A stretch of DNA of 34,201 nt from Candidatus Levybacteria bacterium RIFCSPHIGHO2_01_FULL_38_26 (GTDB taxonomy: Bacteria; Patescibacteriota; Microgenomatia; Levybacterales; UBA12049), in contig MFNO01000038.1 in NCBI GenBank assembly GCA_001782075.1, positions 1 to 34,201 on the forward strand, given 5' to 3'. Within the stretch, counting starts at the first letter, position 1. Every line of letters begins with the position of its first letter. The notes under the pieces are model-generated. The model had not been told where the DNA came from and searched no databases. It was given only the letters and a program-made list of their open reading frames with translations. Positions 26,096 through 34,201 of this stretch are shown here, piece after piece. The translations under genes were made by a program, and so were the position numbers.

Positions 26096-26625
26096 ATGAC
26101 TGAGCTGTTAAAACCTCTACAAACTGAGGATATGGACAGAGTGATAGATCTTGCAAGGAGATCATATCCTGATAAATCAAGGACTGGTGTGCTTGCGTCA
26201 TTGGAGTTTCAGAGGAAATGTATGGAATTAGGTTTGGATAATAAAAAAACAGAGCAGTTTCAGGTTTTAATTGATGATAAAACCGTAGGTGTGTGCGGTT
26301 TGTATAAAAGGGGCGACCGTTGTCCGGAGGATGTTATTTGGGGTGATTGGTTTTTATCGATCCTGAAAAAAGAAATTCAACGCTAGCTTATAGAATGGGC
26401 GTTGAGTTGATAAGTAAAGCAAAAGAATTAAATTACAGGATGATGTGGGTTGAAACAACGGATGACAATCAGGATTATTTCAATATAGAGCCATATTTAT
26501 TGCGTTTTGGATTTAAAGAACAAGGAGATCTGCCTAATTATTTTGAAGAAGGTATAAGTTTGCATTTTTTTTCTCTTGATTTAAATTCTTGGGAGCGAGG
26601 ATTGGGTAGGAAAGAAAAAAAATAG
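26096..26625 (+). pseudogene. GNAT-family acetyltransferase split by a frameshift near 26350
   Basis: ORF 26096..26386 (…VIWGDWF) continues in the -1 frame as FIDPEKRNSTLAYRMGVELISKAKEL…; break at a T5 run. Confidence 0.7.
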
Positions 26626-26688
26626 TTTTCGCTTCCTGTTTAAAAATACTGGTAAAAGGGTTTCTTTTTTGATAAAATCATTTTACTC

Positions 26689-26760
26689 GCGGGAGTAGTT
26701 CATCGGTAGAACGTCTCCTTGCCAAGGAGAAGGTAGCGGGTCCGATTCCCGTCTCCCGCT
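26689..26760 (+). tRNA. tRNA-Gly(GCC)
   Basis: Acceptor GCGGGAG/CTCCCGC; anticodon arm TCTCC-TTGCCAA-GGAGA. Confidence 0.94.
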
Positions 26761-26782
26761 CATCGCGTCAGACGCGACTCAA

Positions 26783-27223
26783 ATGAAAATCACAAGTTCA
26801 GCCTTTGGTCACGACCAAAAGATTCCTGGCAAATATACATGTGATGGAGACAATGTAAATCCCCCGCTCCAGTTTTCGGATGTTCCTCCAGATTCGAAAA
26901 GTTTAGTTCTCATAGTTGATGATCCTGATGCGCCAAGCAAAACCTGGGTTCATTGGGTGGTATACAATATTGATTCTGACACCAGCGAAGTTGAGGAAGA
27001 TACTATTCCCAGTGGCGGCCTTGAGGCAACTACAGATTTTGGGAGGCCCGGTTATGGAGGAAATTGTCCCCCTTCAGGAACCCATCGATATTTCTTTAGG
27101 CTTTACGCGTTGGACTGCGCGCTTGAACTTCCCAAAAACGCAACCAAAGAAATGGTTGAGAAAAAAATGCAACATCACACTCTTGACAAAGCGGAGCTTA
27201 TAGGATTATATAGTGGAGTATAG
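26783..27223 (+). CDS. YbhB/YbcL family (PEBP) protein
   Basis: PGKYTCDGDNVNPPLQFSDVPPDSKSLVLIVDDPDAP...WVHWVVYNI, GYGGNCPPSGTHRYFFRLYALD. Confidence 0.93.
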   Translation: MKITSSAFGHDQKIPGKYTCDGDNVNPPLQFSDVPPDSKSLVLIVDDPDAPSKTWVHWVVYNIDSDTSEVEEDTIPSGGLEATTDFGRPGYGGNCPPSGTHRYFFRLYALDCALELPKNATKEMVEKKMQHHTLDKAELIGLYSGV

Positions 27224-27237
27224 TCACCCATTTTATT

Positions 27238-27780
27238 ATGGGAATTGAAGGCAGGATCAAAGATTACCCGAAAACGGAAGGTAGTGAAACAGTGAGAGAA
27301 CCTGAGTGGGTAATTTTGAAGTGCAGACGAGGTCAAGAGCCGCATGTAGCAGTGCAGCTAAAAGCATTAAATATAGATTCATTTATTCCTCGATATTCTT
27401 TTGGAGGGAAAATTAGCAAAAAAAGCTTACTCCCTAATTATTTATTTGTAAAAATCGATGAAAAATCAGGAGATAAGATGCTTTTGATAAAAAGACAAGT
27501 CGGAGTGTTGGATTTGGTGTTGGATGGAGCAAGAATTCCTCAAACGGTCGTCGAATCTATACAACATCAACTAAAAAATACCGATGTTATTGACTCAACT
27601 GGGTACCCTCTTAATATAGGAGATAAAATAAAGGTTTCTTCAGGACCATTAAAAGATTTGGAGGGTGTCTTTAATAAGAGTTTTTCGACACATGCTAAGC
27701 TACAGATGATTTTGAGCGTTAGCGATCAGTTTAGATTAACTATTAATTCTTCCCAAGTAAGGAAGATAGATAGTTTTTGA
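27238..27780 (+). CDS. NusG-family (RfaH/LoaP-like) transcription factor paralog
   Basis: PEWVILKCRRGQEPHVAVQLKALNIDSFIPRY, LLPNYLFVKID, KOW segment GDKIKVSSGPLKDLEGVF. Confidence 0.85.
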   Translation: MGIEGRIKDYPKTEGSETVREPEWVILKCRRGQEPHVAVQLKALNIDSFIPRYSFGGKISKKSLLPNYLFVKIDEKSGDKMLLIKRQVGVLDLVLDGARIPQTVVESIQHQLKNTDVIDSTGYPLNIGDKIKVSSGPLKDLEGVFNKSFSTHAKLQMILSVSDQFRLTINSSQVRKIDSF

Positions 27781-27781
27781 G

Positions 27782-28546
27782 GTGGGAAAAGAAGCTTATA
27801 TTCCAAAGAGACATCAAACTTTCAGGGCTTTAGTTGAAAAAACTCTAACACATACCCCCCTTTTTAGAAGTGAGATACTTTATCCAGAGAGACTCGGGAA
27901 AGCACGAGAGGTTCTGCAAAATGGAACGGGATTGTGTATAGTAGCCAATCATCCTTCAAGAAAAGAAACAGTCCAAATGTTTCAGATTCCTTTTGGGGAT
28001 AAAGAGTTTCGTAAAAGAGAAATCGTAGCACCGGTTGCACTACATCAGAAATTCCCTTTTATGGATACTTTGAGTCGCATTTTTGCAGTAGATTTGAAAT
28101 ATATAGTGACTGAGGAGACAATTAAGCAAGCAGAGAAAAAAGGGGCTCACGGACTTCGAAAAAATCAAGGCGTTAGTAAATATATTAATAATGCATTAGG
28201 GGTACTTTCAAATGGAGGTATTTTAATTCTTTTCCCTCAAGGCACAAGAAGAGAAACTCTTTATTCTTCCGAAAACCCACAAACAATTGGCAGCCTTATG
28301 CTTTATGCAAAAAGAGCAGATGTAAGAATGGGGTTTTTGTTTGTAGGAGTTGACCTGGCAGAAGAAGTTGAAGATTACTCAAAAACTCGAGGATTTAATA
28401 TCTTTAAAAAATACAAGCTTACTATTGGAGAAACGCTCACCGACAATGAGGTTCTTGAAAAAGCAGGAGGAAATTTGAGAGAGGTAGATAACGTTGTATA
28501 TAAACATTTGGAACCCCTTGTTTCTCCAAAATACGCCGGTATCTAG
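27782..28546 (+). CDS. PlsC-like acyltransferase (GTG start)
   Basis: IVANHPSRKETVQM (NHxxxxD-like variant), ILILFPQGTRRE. Confidence 0.75.
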   Translation: MGKEAYIPKRHQTFRALVEKTLTHTPLFRSEILYPERLGKAREVLQNGTGLCIVANHPSRKETVQMFQIPFGDKEFRKREIVAPVALHQKFPFMDTLSRIFAVDLKYIVTEETIKQAEKKGAHGLRKNQGVSKYINNALGVLSNGGILILFPQGTRRETLYSSENPQTIGSLMLYAKRADVRMGFLFVGVDLAEEVEDYSKTRGFNIFKKYKLTIGETLTDNEVLEKAGGNLREVDNVVYKHLEPLVSPKYAGI

Positions 28547-28691
28547 CACTTGTCGAATTATGACTTAGATTTGGAGGGTTGATATAATATGCTATTATTT
28601 CAGCGTGAAACACCTACTGGCGTAAATAATTCAAACTTAAATCTGGAGGAAATATTGTTGCGGAAGATAGCTTGGTTTCTAAAATACCCCC

Positions 28692-28720
28692 TTGACTTTA
28701 CCGTCCCAATAGTATATACT
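28692..28720 (+). promoter_or_regulatory. Promoter of cohesin-like gene
   Basis: TTGACT, 17 nt spacer, TATACT. Confidence 0.8.
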
Positions 28721-28727
28721 ACAGGAT

Positions 28728-29258
28728 ATGAAATTTGGGAAATTAAAGATTTTAAATCTACTCAGCGCGTTATTCACGTTTGTTGTGATGCTTAGCGTCG
28801 TTTCAAATACTGCGTTTGCTTCTACCTTGTACTTATCTCAAAATAGCGGATTGCTTACTTCTGGAAATACTTTTTCAGTTGATGTCGTTCTTGATACAAA
28901 CAGCGAATCTATAAATGGAATTTCAGCCTATCTTTCCTATCCAACAGATAAACTTGAGGTAACGGGAATTTCTTATGGGACTGCTTTTCCTGTTGAGGCG
29001 GCAGAAATTGACACCAATGGAATTATAGAGATTTCAAGAGGAAGTTATACAGGTGAAGTAGGAAATGTGTCAGTTGCAACTATTAGTTTTATTGCCAAAG
29101 AACAAGGTCAAGCAGCGATCTCTTTTGTCAATGGATCTGCTGCTCCAAGAACTTCAGACAGCAGTGATTCTCTTGATCTTTCGCAAAGCACAGGTGGAGT
29201 ATTTACAATTGAACAATCACAAGCATCAACTACTCAAATCCCCGCATGTTTTCCCTAA
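28728..29258 (+). CDS. Secreted cohesin-like domain protein
   Basis: Signal peptide ending AFA; FSVDVVLDTNSESINGISAYLSYPTDKLEVTGISYG. Confidence 0.75.
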   Translation: MKFGKLKILNLLSALFTFVVMLSVVSNTAFASTLYLSQNSGLLTSGNTFSVDVVLDTNSESINGISAYLSYPTDKLEVTGISYGTAFPVEAAEIDTNGIIEISRGSYTGEVGNVSVATISFIAKEQGQAAISFVNGSAAPRTSDSSDSLDLSQSTGGVFTIEQSQASTTQIPACFP

Positions 29259-29309
29259 CACATACATATTTTGACAAAGCGTATATAGTTTTGTATACTT
29301 TTTGCCGAT

Positions 29310-29762
29310 ATGCACAAAGAACTTAACAATTCATATTTACCTCAAGAAGGTGATATCTTAGAGGATAATGCTAGAATGGCAAGGAACAAGCTTCGGAGAA
29401 CGGTTGAAGCAGAGATTAGAGATATGGGGTCACTAACTACCCGGACTATAAAGGGTAATGAGAGTAAAATAGTAGATGGAACTAAAATTTATGGTGAGAA
29501 ATACATTGGAAATAGTTTGCCCTCAAATTGTCGTCTTTTTAGTATAGTTATAATTCGTCTTAAGGAAATGGGAGTTTTTACAGAAGATGATCTTGTGAAT
29601 CTTTCTTCCAGTAATTTATTGAAAATAAGGGACAGTAAAAGAGAAACAGATAAATATATTCGTCTGATGAGATCCTATGTGGTCGCAAAAGGATATTTAG
29701 AGAATAGAGAAAATTCAAACAAAACCTTCAATCATCCCCGGGGCCGTTGGGCTAGTTTGTAG
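29310..29762 (+). CDS. Hypothetical protein, 150 aa
   Basis: ORF with promoter TTGACA-17-TATACT (29271-29299) 10 nt upstream of ATG. Confidence 0.6.
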   Translation: MHKELNNSYLPQEGDILEDNARMARNKLRRTVEAEIRDMGSLTTRTIKGNESKIVDGTKIYGEKYIGNSLPSNCRLFSIVIIRLKEMGVFTEDDLVNLSSSNLLKIRDSKRETDKYIRLMRSYVVAKGYLENRENSNKTFNHPRGRWASL

Positions 29763-30781
29763 TAGGAGGTTTTGGTTTTGCCGAATTTCTGAAGGAGCCC
29801 CTTTTTCACCAGTGAATGCAAGAGAGCATGTGCTTGCTGGCGGGTGACGGAAAGAGCCTCTTGAATGTCCGAGGTTTTTATTGCTTTTTTGTCCAGAACT
29901 ATTTGTAAAACTTCTTCCTCGCGGGAAGTGACTATTACCCTCTTTTCTCCTTTTATTTCCTCAAGGTTAACGTTTTTAAGCTCATTAATCCTCGCGATTG
30001 CCCCTTGAAGCGATACGGCAATACCCTCCAGAAAATACTCTATCCACTGTGTTTTGTCGCCCTTGTCCGCTGAGTGAAGAGTGTCCGAGTATTGTTGCCT
30101 ATCTACATCGTAAAAGTCATCAAGTATGAAATATTTGGAGACTTCGTAGTTATTTAGCAGTAGGTAATAAGTTGTCAGTGCTCTTGCGAGGCGTCCATTG
30201 CCGTCAAAGAACGGATGGATATAGGCAAATTCGTGGTGGAATATGCCTGCTTTTATAAGCGGATGAAGTTCATCTTTTTTATTTAGCCATTCAAATACAT
30301 TTACCAAAGCTTTTTCTATCTCTTTTTCGCTGTGGTATGGAGGGTTGTGTTTGACGACAATCTCAATTTTGGTTTTGTGTCCTACAAAAACCGGGCCGTC
30401 ACGGAATTTGCCCAATCCGTCTTTTAGAAGGTCGGACATAAGGTCATGGTGAAGCTTCAGGGTGAGATCTGTAGTTATCTGTTCATGTTTTTTAGCAAGA
30501 ACCGCGATTCGGTTAAGTACTGCAAAATAGTTTTTTACCTCTTTTTCTGATTTGGTAACAGGTATTTGGTCGCCAAGGACAATATTGGTTACGTCCTGAG
30601 GGGACAATGGGTTTCCTTCGATGCTTGTAGAATGGTGAGTGGCTAGAACCAGGTTTTCCTCTGAAAGCTTGAGCGCAAGCGAAGGGATCAATTTTTCTCC
30701 CAAAATCTGGCCATAGATTCTTTCGATCGTACCAAGCTCGTTGACCATCTTTGGGGTGAAATTGAACTTCGGCTCAAACAT
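29732..30781 (-). CDS. Fic family protein with C-terminal winged helix
   Basis: HPFFDGNGRLARAL Fic motif; inhibitory-helix-like STSIEGNP; C-terminal HTH. Confidence 0.95.
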   Translation of the reverse strand: MFEPKFNFTPKMVNELGTIERIYGQILGEKLIPSLALKLSEENLVLATHHSTSIEGNPLSPQDVTNIVLGDQIPVTKSEKEVKNYFAVLNRIAVLAKKHEQITTDLTLKLHHDLMSDLLKDGLGKFRDGPVFVGHKTKIEIVVKHNPPYHSEKEIEKALVNVFEWLNKKDELHPLIKAGIFHHEFAYIHPFFDGNGRLARALTTYYLLLNNYEVSKYFILDDFYDVDRQQYSDTLHSADKGDKTQWIEYFLEGIAVSLQGAIARINELKNVNLEEIKGEKRVIVTSREEEVLQIVLDKKAIKTSDIQEALSVTRQQAHALLHSLVKKGLLQKFGKTKTSYYKLAQRPRG

Positions 30782-30789
30782 ACTTGTAT

Positions 30790-30818
30790 ATTATACTATA
30801 CCATAACTTAATTGTCAA
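30790..30818 (-). promoter_or_regulatory. Promoter of fic
   Basis: TTGACA, 17 nt spacer, TATAAT. Confidence 0.88.
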
Positions 30819-30823
30819 GGTAT

Positions 30824-30894
30824 TTGTAAATATATATGTAAAGCTAGGCATATGATTGCGGAGAACCTAAACAATTGTAAATATATATGTAAAG
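30824..30894. repeat. Two 20-bp direct repeats TTGTAAATATATATGTAAAG upstream of fic -35
   Basis: Identical copies at 30824-30843 and 30875-30894; partial TTGTAAAG further at about 30899. Confidence 0.9.
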
Positions 30895-30906
30895 GTAATT
30901 GTAAAG

Positions 30907-32160
30907 TCACAGTGGTAATGTTTTGTGGTTGTCGTAGCGCCGAAGCACAGGAACTGCCCAGGACATTATCCCAACCACTACAAGAGTCGCGGTGCCTCCA
31001 ATTGCCACAGCAAAAGGAGCGCCTATAAATGCCGCCATAATTCCCGATTGAAATTCTCCAAGCTGTGGACCCCCGCTGAAAAAGATCATATTGATAGAAG
31101 TCATTCTTCCTCGTATGTAGTCAGGAGTCGCTATTTGTCTTATGGTATTTCTAATTATGGTACTCACACTGTCCCCTGCTCCGACCAAAAATAGGGCGAA
31201 AAGTGAAAGAGGCAGAAATTTGGAAAGACCGAAAATTATTGTTGCGGCTGCATAAAAAGCAATGGACACCAGAAGAATAATTCCTTGATTGGAAAGTGTT
31301 CTCATGTGGGCTAAAATAAATCCTGTAATCACAGCTCCTATTGAGGGCGCGGCGTGCAGCATGCCTAGTCCCTGCGCTCCGATATTTAGAACGTCTTTGG
31401 CAAATATAGGAAAAAGCGCTGGGGTTGATGCGAATAATGTGCTGAAAAAATCCAAAACCATGGTTGACCAAATAATCGGCTTGCTTTTTACAAAAACAAG
31501 CCCCTCTTTGATAGAGCCAAGGGAGAAAACAGTTGACGCGCCCTGTACTTTCCCGGGCGCCTTAATAAGAAGAATAGAAAATATCGACGCGATATATGTA
31601 ATAGCGTCAACTCCATACGCAACTCCAATATTGAATCTCGCGAGAAGTAGTCCGGCAATCAATGGCCCAACAATCATGGATGTTTGAAACATAATTACAT
31701 TTAGAGACATTGCGTTTGCCAGATGTTTTCTCTCCACAAGATTTGGGATCAGGGCTTGCCTGGCCGGTGTATCGAAAGAAGTAGCAGTCGCAGACAGGAT
31801 AACTATGGCATAAATGATAAGCGGGTTAACCGTACCTGTGAATGTTGAAATAGTTAGAATGACTGCAAAAAAGGCCATGAGAATTTGAGAAACCAACATT
31901 ATCTTCTTTCTGTTGAAAACATCTGCAGCAGAGCCCCCTATTAGGGAAAATATTACGATGGGCACAAACCGCATTAGTCCGACCAGCCCCAACGCGATGG
32001 CGGAATTGGTAAGAAGATAAATATGCCAATTAACGGCAACGATTTGAATTTGCCGTCCAACAACTGAGACGAATTGACCTGTCCACAGATACCTAAAGTC
32101 TCTGTATTTTAAGGCGGCATAGCGTTGGCTTTCATTTTTTTCTGCAGTATTAGATTGCAT
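30907..32160 (-). CDS. MFS transporter
   Basis: Multiple TM segments; RYLWTGQFVSVVGRQIQIVAVNWHIY, GGSAADVFNRKKIM. Confidence 0.9.
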   Translation of the reverse strand: MQSNTAEKNESQRYAALKYRDFRYLWTGQFVSVVGRQIQIVAVNWHIYLLTNSAIALGLVGLMRFVPIVIFSLIGGSAADVFNRKKIMLVSQILMAFFAVILTISTFTGTVNPLIIYAIVILSATATSFDTPARQALIPNLVERKHLANAMSLNVIMFQTSMIVGPLIAGLLLARFNIGVAYGVDAITYIASIFSILLIKAPGKVQGASTVFSLGSIKEGLVFVKSKPIIWSTMVLDFFSTLFASTPALFPIFAKDVLNIGAQGLGMLHAAPSIGAVITGFILAHMRTLSNQGIILLVSIAFYAAATIIFGLSKFLPLSLFALFLVGAGDSVSTIIRNTIRQIATPDYIRGRMTSINMIFFSGGPQLGEFQSGIMAAFIGAPFAVAIGGTATLVVVGIMSWAVPVLRRYDNHKTLPL

Positions 32161-32195
32161 AAGGACTAAACATTAATTGTAGCACGATTGTGGAG

Positions 32196-32927
32196 TTAAT
32201 TGAAGAAGGACATACTTGTTTCGTACATAACAAATAGTCCAAAACCAAAGCTTAAGACTCCAGATGCTGTTATGAGATAGCGGTGTAAGTTTTCGCTCTT
32301 TCTCTTTACAAGGATTACAGACGCTCCCAAGAATGTAGTTATAATCATCATTCCAAATATTACTCCAAAGTGAAAAAGGAAAAGGTAAAACGCGGAGTGC
32401 AGAGGATTGTTTATTGTTGAGAGAATGAGTATGGCAACAGCCGCACTTCCTGCCAAGCCGTGAATAAGTCCTATGATAATTGGTCTGATCGTTTGATAAA
32501 TTCCTATGTGGTGGATGTTTTCGCTAATCAATTTAGAGATATGGAAATGGAAATGTGAATGGTCAGATCCTGATTTGGCCTTGTGAGGGTGTCTGTGTAT
32601 TGACACAGGAGTGAAACGTTTTGAAACCTTTTCTGTAATTCCAGTTAATGTAAAAATTCCCAATAACACAAGCATTACTCCAACTAAAAATTCTAGAGCC
32701 AGTTCAAGACTCGGAGATATGACAAGGGAGAAAAATATGATAGGTATTGCTATAAGAGTAACAGTTATAGAATGCCCTATCCCCCACAATATTCCAATAA
32801 TTGTCGAGTGTTTGATTTTCCCATGTTTGCCAAGAAGAGTCGTTATAGCCACAACGTGATCCGCATCAGTCGCGTGCCTGAGTCCCAGCAAAAATCCAAA
32901 TCCAAGAACTGTAAGGAAAATCGGCAT
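32196..32927 (-). CDS. Ni/Co-type transporter (NiCoT/UreH-like)
   Basis: LLGLRHATDADHVVAITT; His-rich loop HRHPHKAKSGSDHSHFHFH. Confidence 0.8.
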   Translation of the reverse strand: MPIFLTVLGFGFLLGLRHATDADHVVAITTLLGKHGKIKHSTIIGILWGIGHSITVTLIAIPIIFFSLVISPSLELALEFLVGVMLVLLGIFTLTGITEKVSKRFTPVSIHRHPHKAKSGSDHSHFHFHISKLISENIHHIGIYQTIRPIIIGLIHGLAGSAAVAILILSTINNPLHSAFYLFLFHFGVIFGMMIITTFLGASVILVKRKSENLHRYLITASGVLSFGFGLFVMYETSMSFFN

Positions 32928-32966
32928 ATTTTAAGTATATCACCGGTTTGCTGAATAAGGTGGGGA

Positions 32967-33287
32967 TTAAACTATATTCACTTCCCAATATGTAATCGCG
33001 GGTTCTTCGTAGGGGTGGGATTTTTTTATGGCACTTATTACTTTCTCCAGATCCTCTTTCAAGCAAAAAGTTTCGATTTTTTCTTCTCGAACCTCAGCTA
33101 CTTGATCAGCTTTTCCGATGTGCGGATTGGCATTTGAATTAGGCATTGATCTTCCAGTACCCGCTACAGAGAATGAGCAATATGAATAATTTCCTATCTT
33201 CCCCGTTCCTGCTTCTCCCATAGCTTTTCTAACATCATCCGAATTTTCAAGCGGCACATTGACAGTTATTTTATAATATGAGCTCAC
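32967..33287 (-). CDS. YqfO/NIF3-insert-domain-like protein (GTG start inferred at 33287)
   Basis: YYKITVNVPLENSDDVRKAMGEAGTGKIGNYSYCSFSVAGTGRSMPNSNANPHIGK...HPYEEPAITYWEV. Confidence 0.8.
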   Translation of the reverse strand: MSSYYKITVNVPLENSDDVRKAMGEAGTGKIGNYSYCSFSVAGTGRSMPNSNANPHIGKADQVAEVREEKIETFCLKEDLEKVISAIKKSHPYEEPAITYWEVNIV

Positions 33288-33290
33288 AAT

Positions 33291-33316
33291 ATGATTATAC
33301 AAAATGATTATACAAA
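33291..33316. repeat. 13-bp tandem duplication ATGATTATACAAA x2
   Basis: Two adjacent identical copies, each with a reverse-strand TATAAT. Confidence 0.85.
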
Positions 33317-33393
33317 AATGCTAATATTCAAGTAGGAATAAGGCTAAAATCTCGAACTGAGCGTGCCGGTCAAGACCCGTTTAGTCGTTATAA

Positions 33394-34163
33394 CTAAGTA
33401 ATTAGGGATTTAAACTTTGGAATTAAACCTTCAACTTCATCAATCATTGAATCAATAATCTCAATCAATGACTCTCCTTCCACAAGACCAGGCTCATCTA
33501 AAACGAGTTCAAACTTAAATTGCATGTCCAGATTTGGTTTTGCGTTAGGACCATCAATAAAAAGCTCATCCCCAACTTTAAGTGGAAATAAATTATCTAC
33601 TGGATTAAAGAATGCAGACAAAGAAGGGATGTTTCGATCAGGAAATGCTTCTCTCATAGAGGCTATCATATGCGCTCCTAAATCTAGGCTTCCAAATGAC
33701 GAACCGACGGTAACCAGTAACCGATGCTTATCAATGTTGTTTAATTTATGAATTTTCCATAAAATCTTGTTTCCTTCTCTGTATGGTTTAACGTCATCTA
33801 TTAGATCTTTCGCTCTTTGATCAAGTCCCTCAGTTTTTCTTACTTTATCTATTTCATGTTGATCTAAACTATCTGTTATTGGGAAATGGATATGACGCCC
33901 TTCAGTTCCATTCCCAGGACCGACAGTGAAAAGCCTATATGCCAAATGATCCAAAGAACTTCTCAGGTTTTGAATAATGTCGCAGTTATCTGAGATATTT
34001 CTTCAGGAACTTGATCAGCTTTTGTTACGAAATATATGAGGCGTTTTGATTGAGGGTCAAGTTTTGTATCAATCCTGTATGGATGTGCTATGAAAAAAGA
34101 CTCTAATTCTTTCTGTAGCTCTTTTTTTAATTGTTTTGCGCGGCTAATTTTATTAGTCCACAT
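33394..34163 (-). pseudogene. Hypothetical protein gene split by an apparent 1-nt deletion near 33981-33985
   Basis: ORF 33963..34163 and ORF 33394..33954; other frame reads CDIIQNLRSSLDHLAYRL; restoring one G gives QITGDIIQNLRSSLDHLAY. Confidence 0.65.
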
Positions 34164-34201
34164 AAAACTTAGAGAATACGATCAGCGTAGGGTGTTCGTC
34201 T

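Noticed and set aside
28589-28795. 68-aa ORF overlapping the cohesin-like gene
   Set aside because: Overlaps signal peptide region in another frame; no family signal, though a GGAGG lies nearby.

Overview
The window looks like a chromosomal segment of a low-GC, reduced-genome bacterium. The gene style suggests CPR/Patescibacteria, possibly Microgenomates (inference). Housekeeping blocks on the minus strand: khpA-like/rpsP/rnc/nusB/rpmF/recG/tyrS and thrS-infC-rpmI-rplT-pheS-nudix-pheT. Other genes include a plus-strand class A PBP, an HD/dehydrogenase/DDAH-like cluster, tig, two lysozyme-like paralogs, a tRNA cluster, an adenosine-kinase-like + SAH hydrolase pair, a NusG-family paralog with an acyltransferase, a cohesin-like secreted protein, Fic, MFS and a Ni/Co-type transporter. 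The most interesting region is 16.2-19.4 kb (minus strand). Three consecutive transcription units each show a strong promoter with an 18-nt spacer, a 15-22 aa leader ORF starting almost at the predicted transcription start, and an RNA region that can fold as 1:2 + 3:4(terminator) or 2:3(antiterminator). The leaders are MQKSGKTFLFFFTFA* (Phe-rich, in front of prephenate dehydratase, PheL-like), MKLKTLSIISIIITSPKGGYFA* (Ile-rich, in front of an unknown protein) and MKSKSLSIRLVLLLTR* (Leu-rich, in front of a methyltransferase). This fits a cluster of ribosome-mediated attenuators, two of them driving genes not expected under such control. Other notable items: a complete tRNA-Val nested inside an interrupted tRNA-like gene, recurrent promoter-to-start distances of 6-11 nt (leaderless-type mRNAs), palindromic repeats inserted in frame in tig, pheS and an HD protein gene, infC without an AUG start, and tig starting 2 nt after a tRNA. 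All calls come from reading the sequence and ORF track; no searches or folding programs were run.
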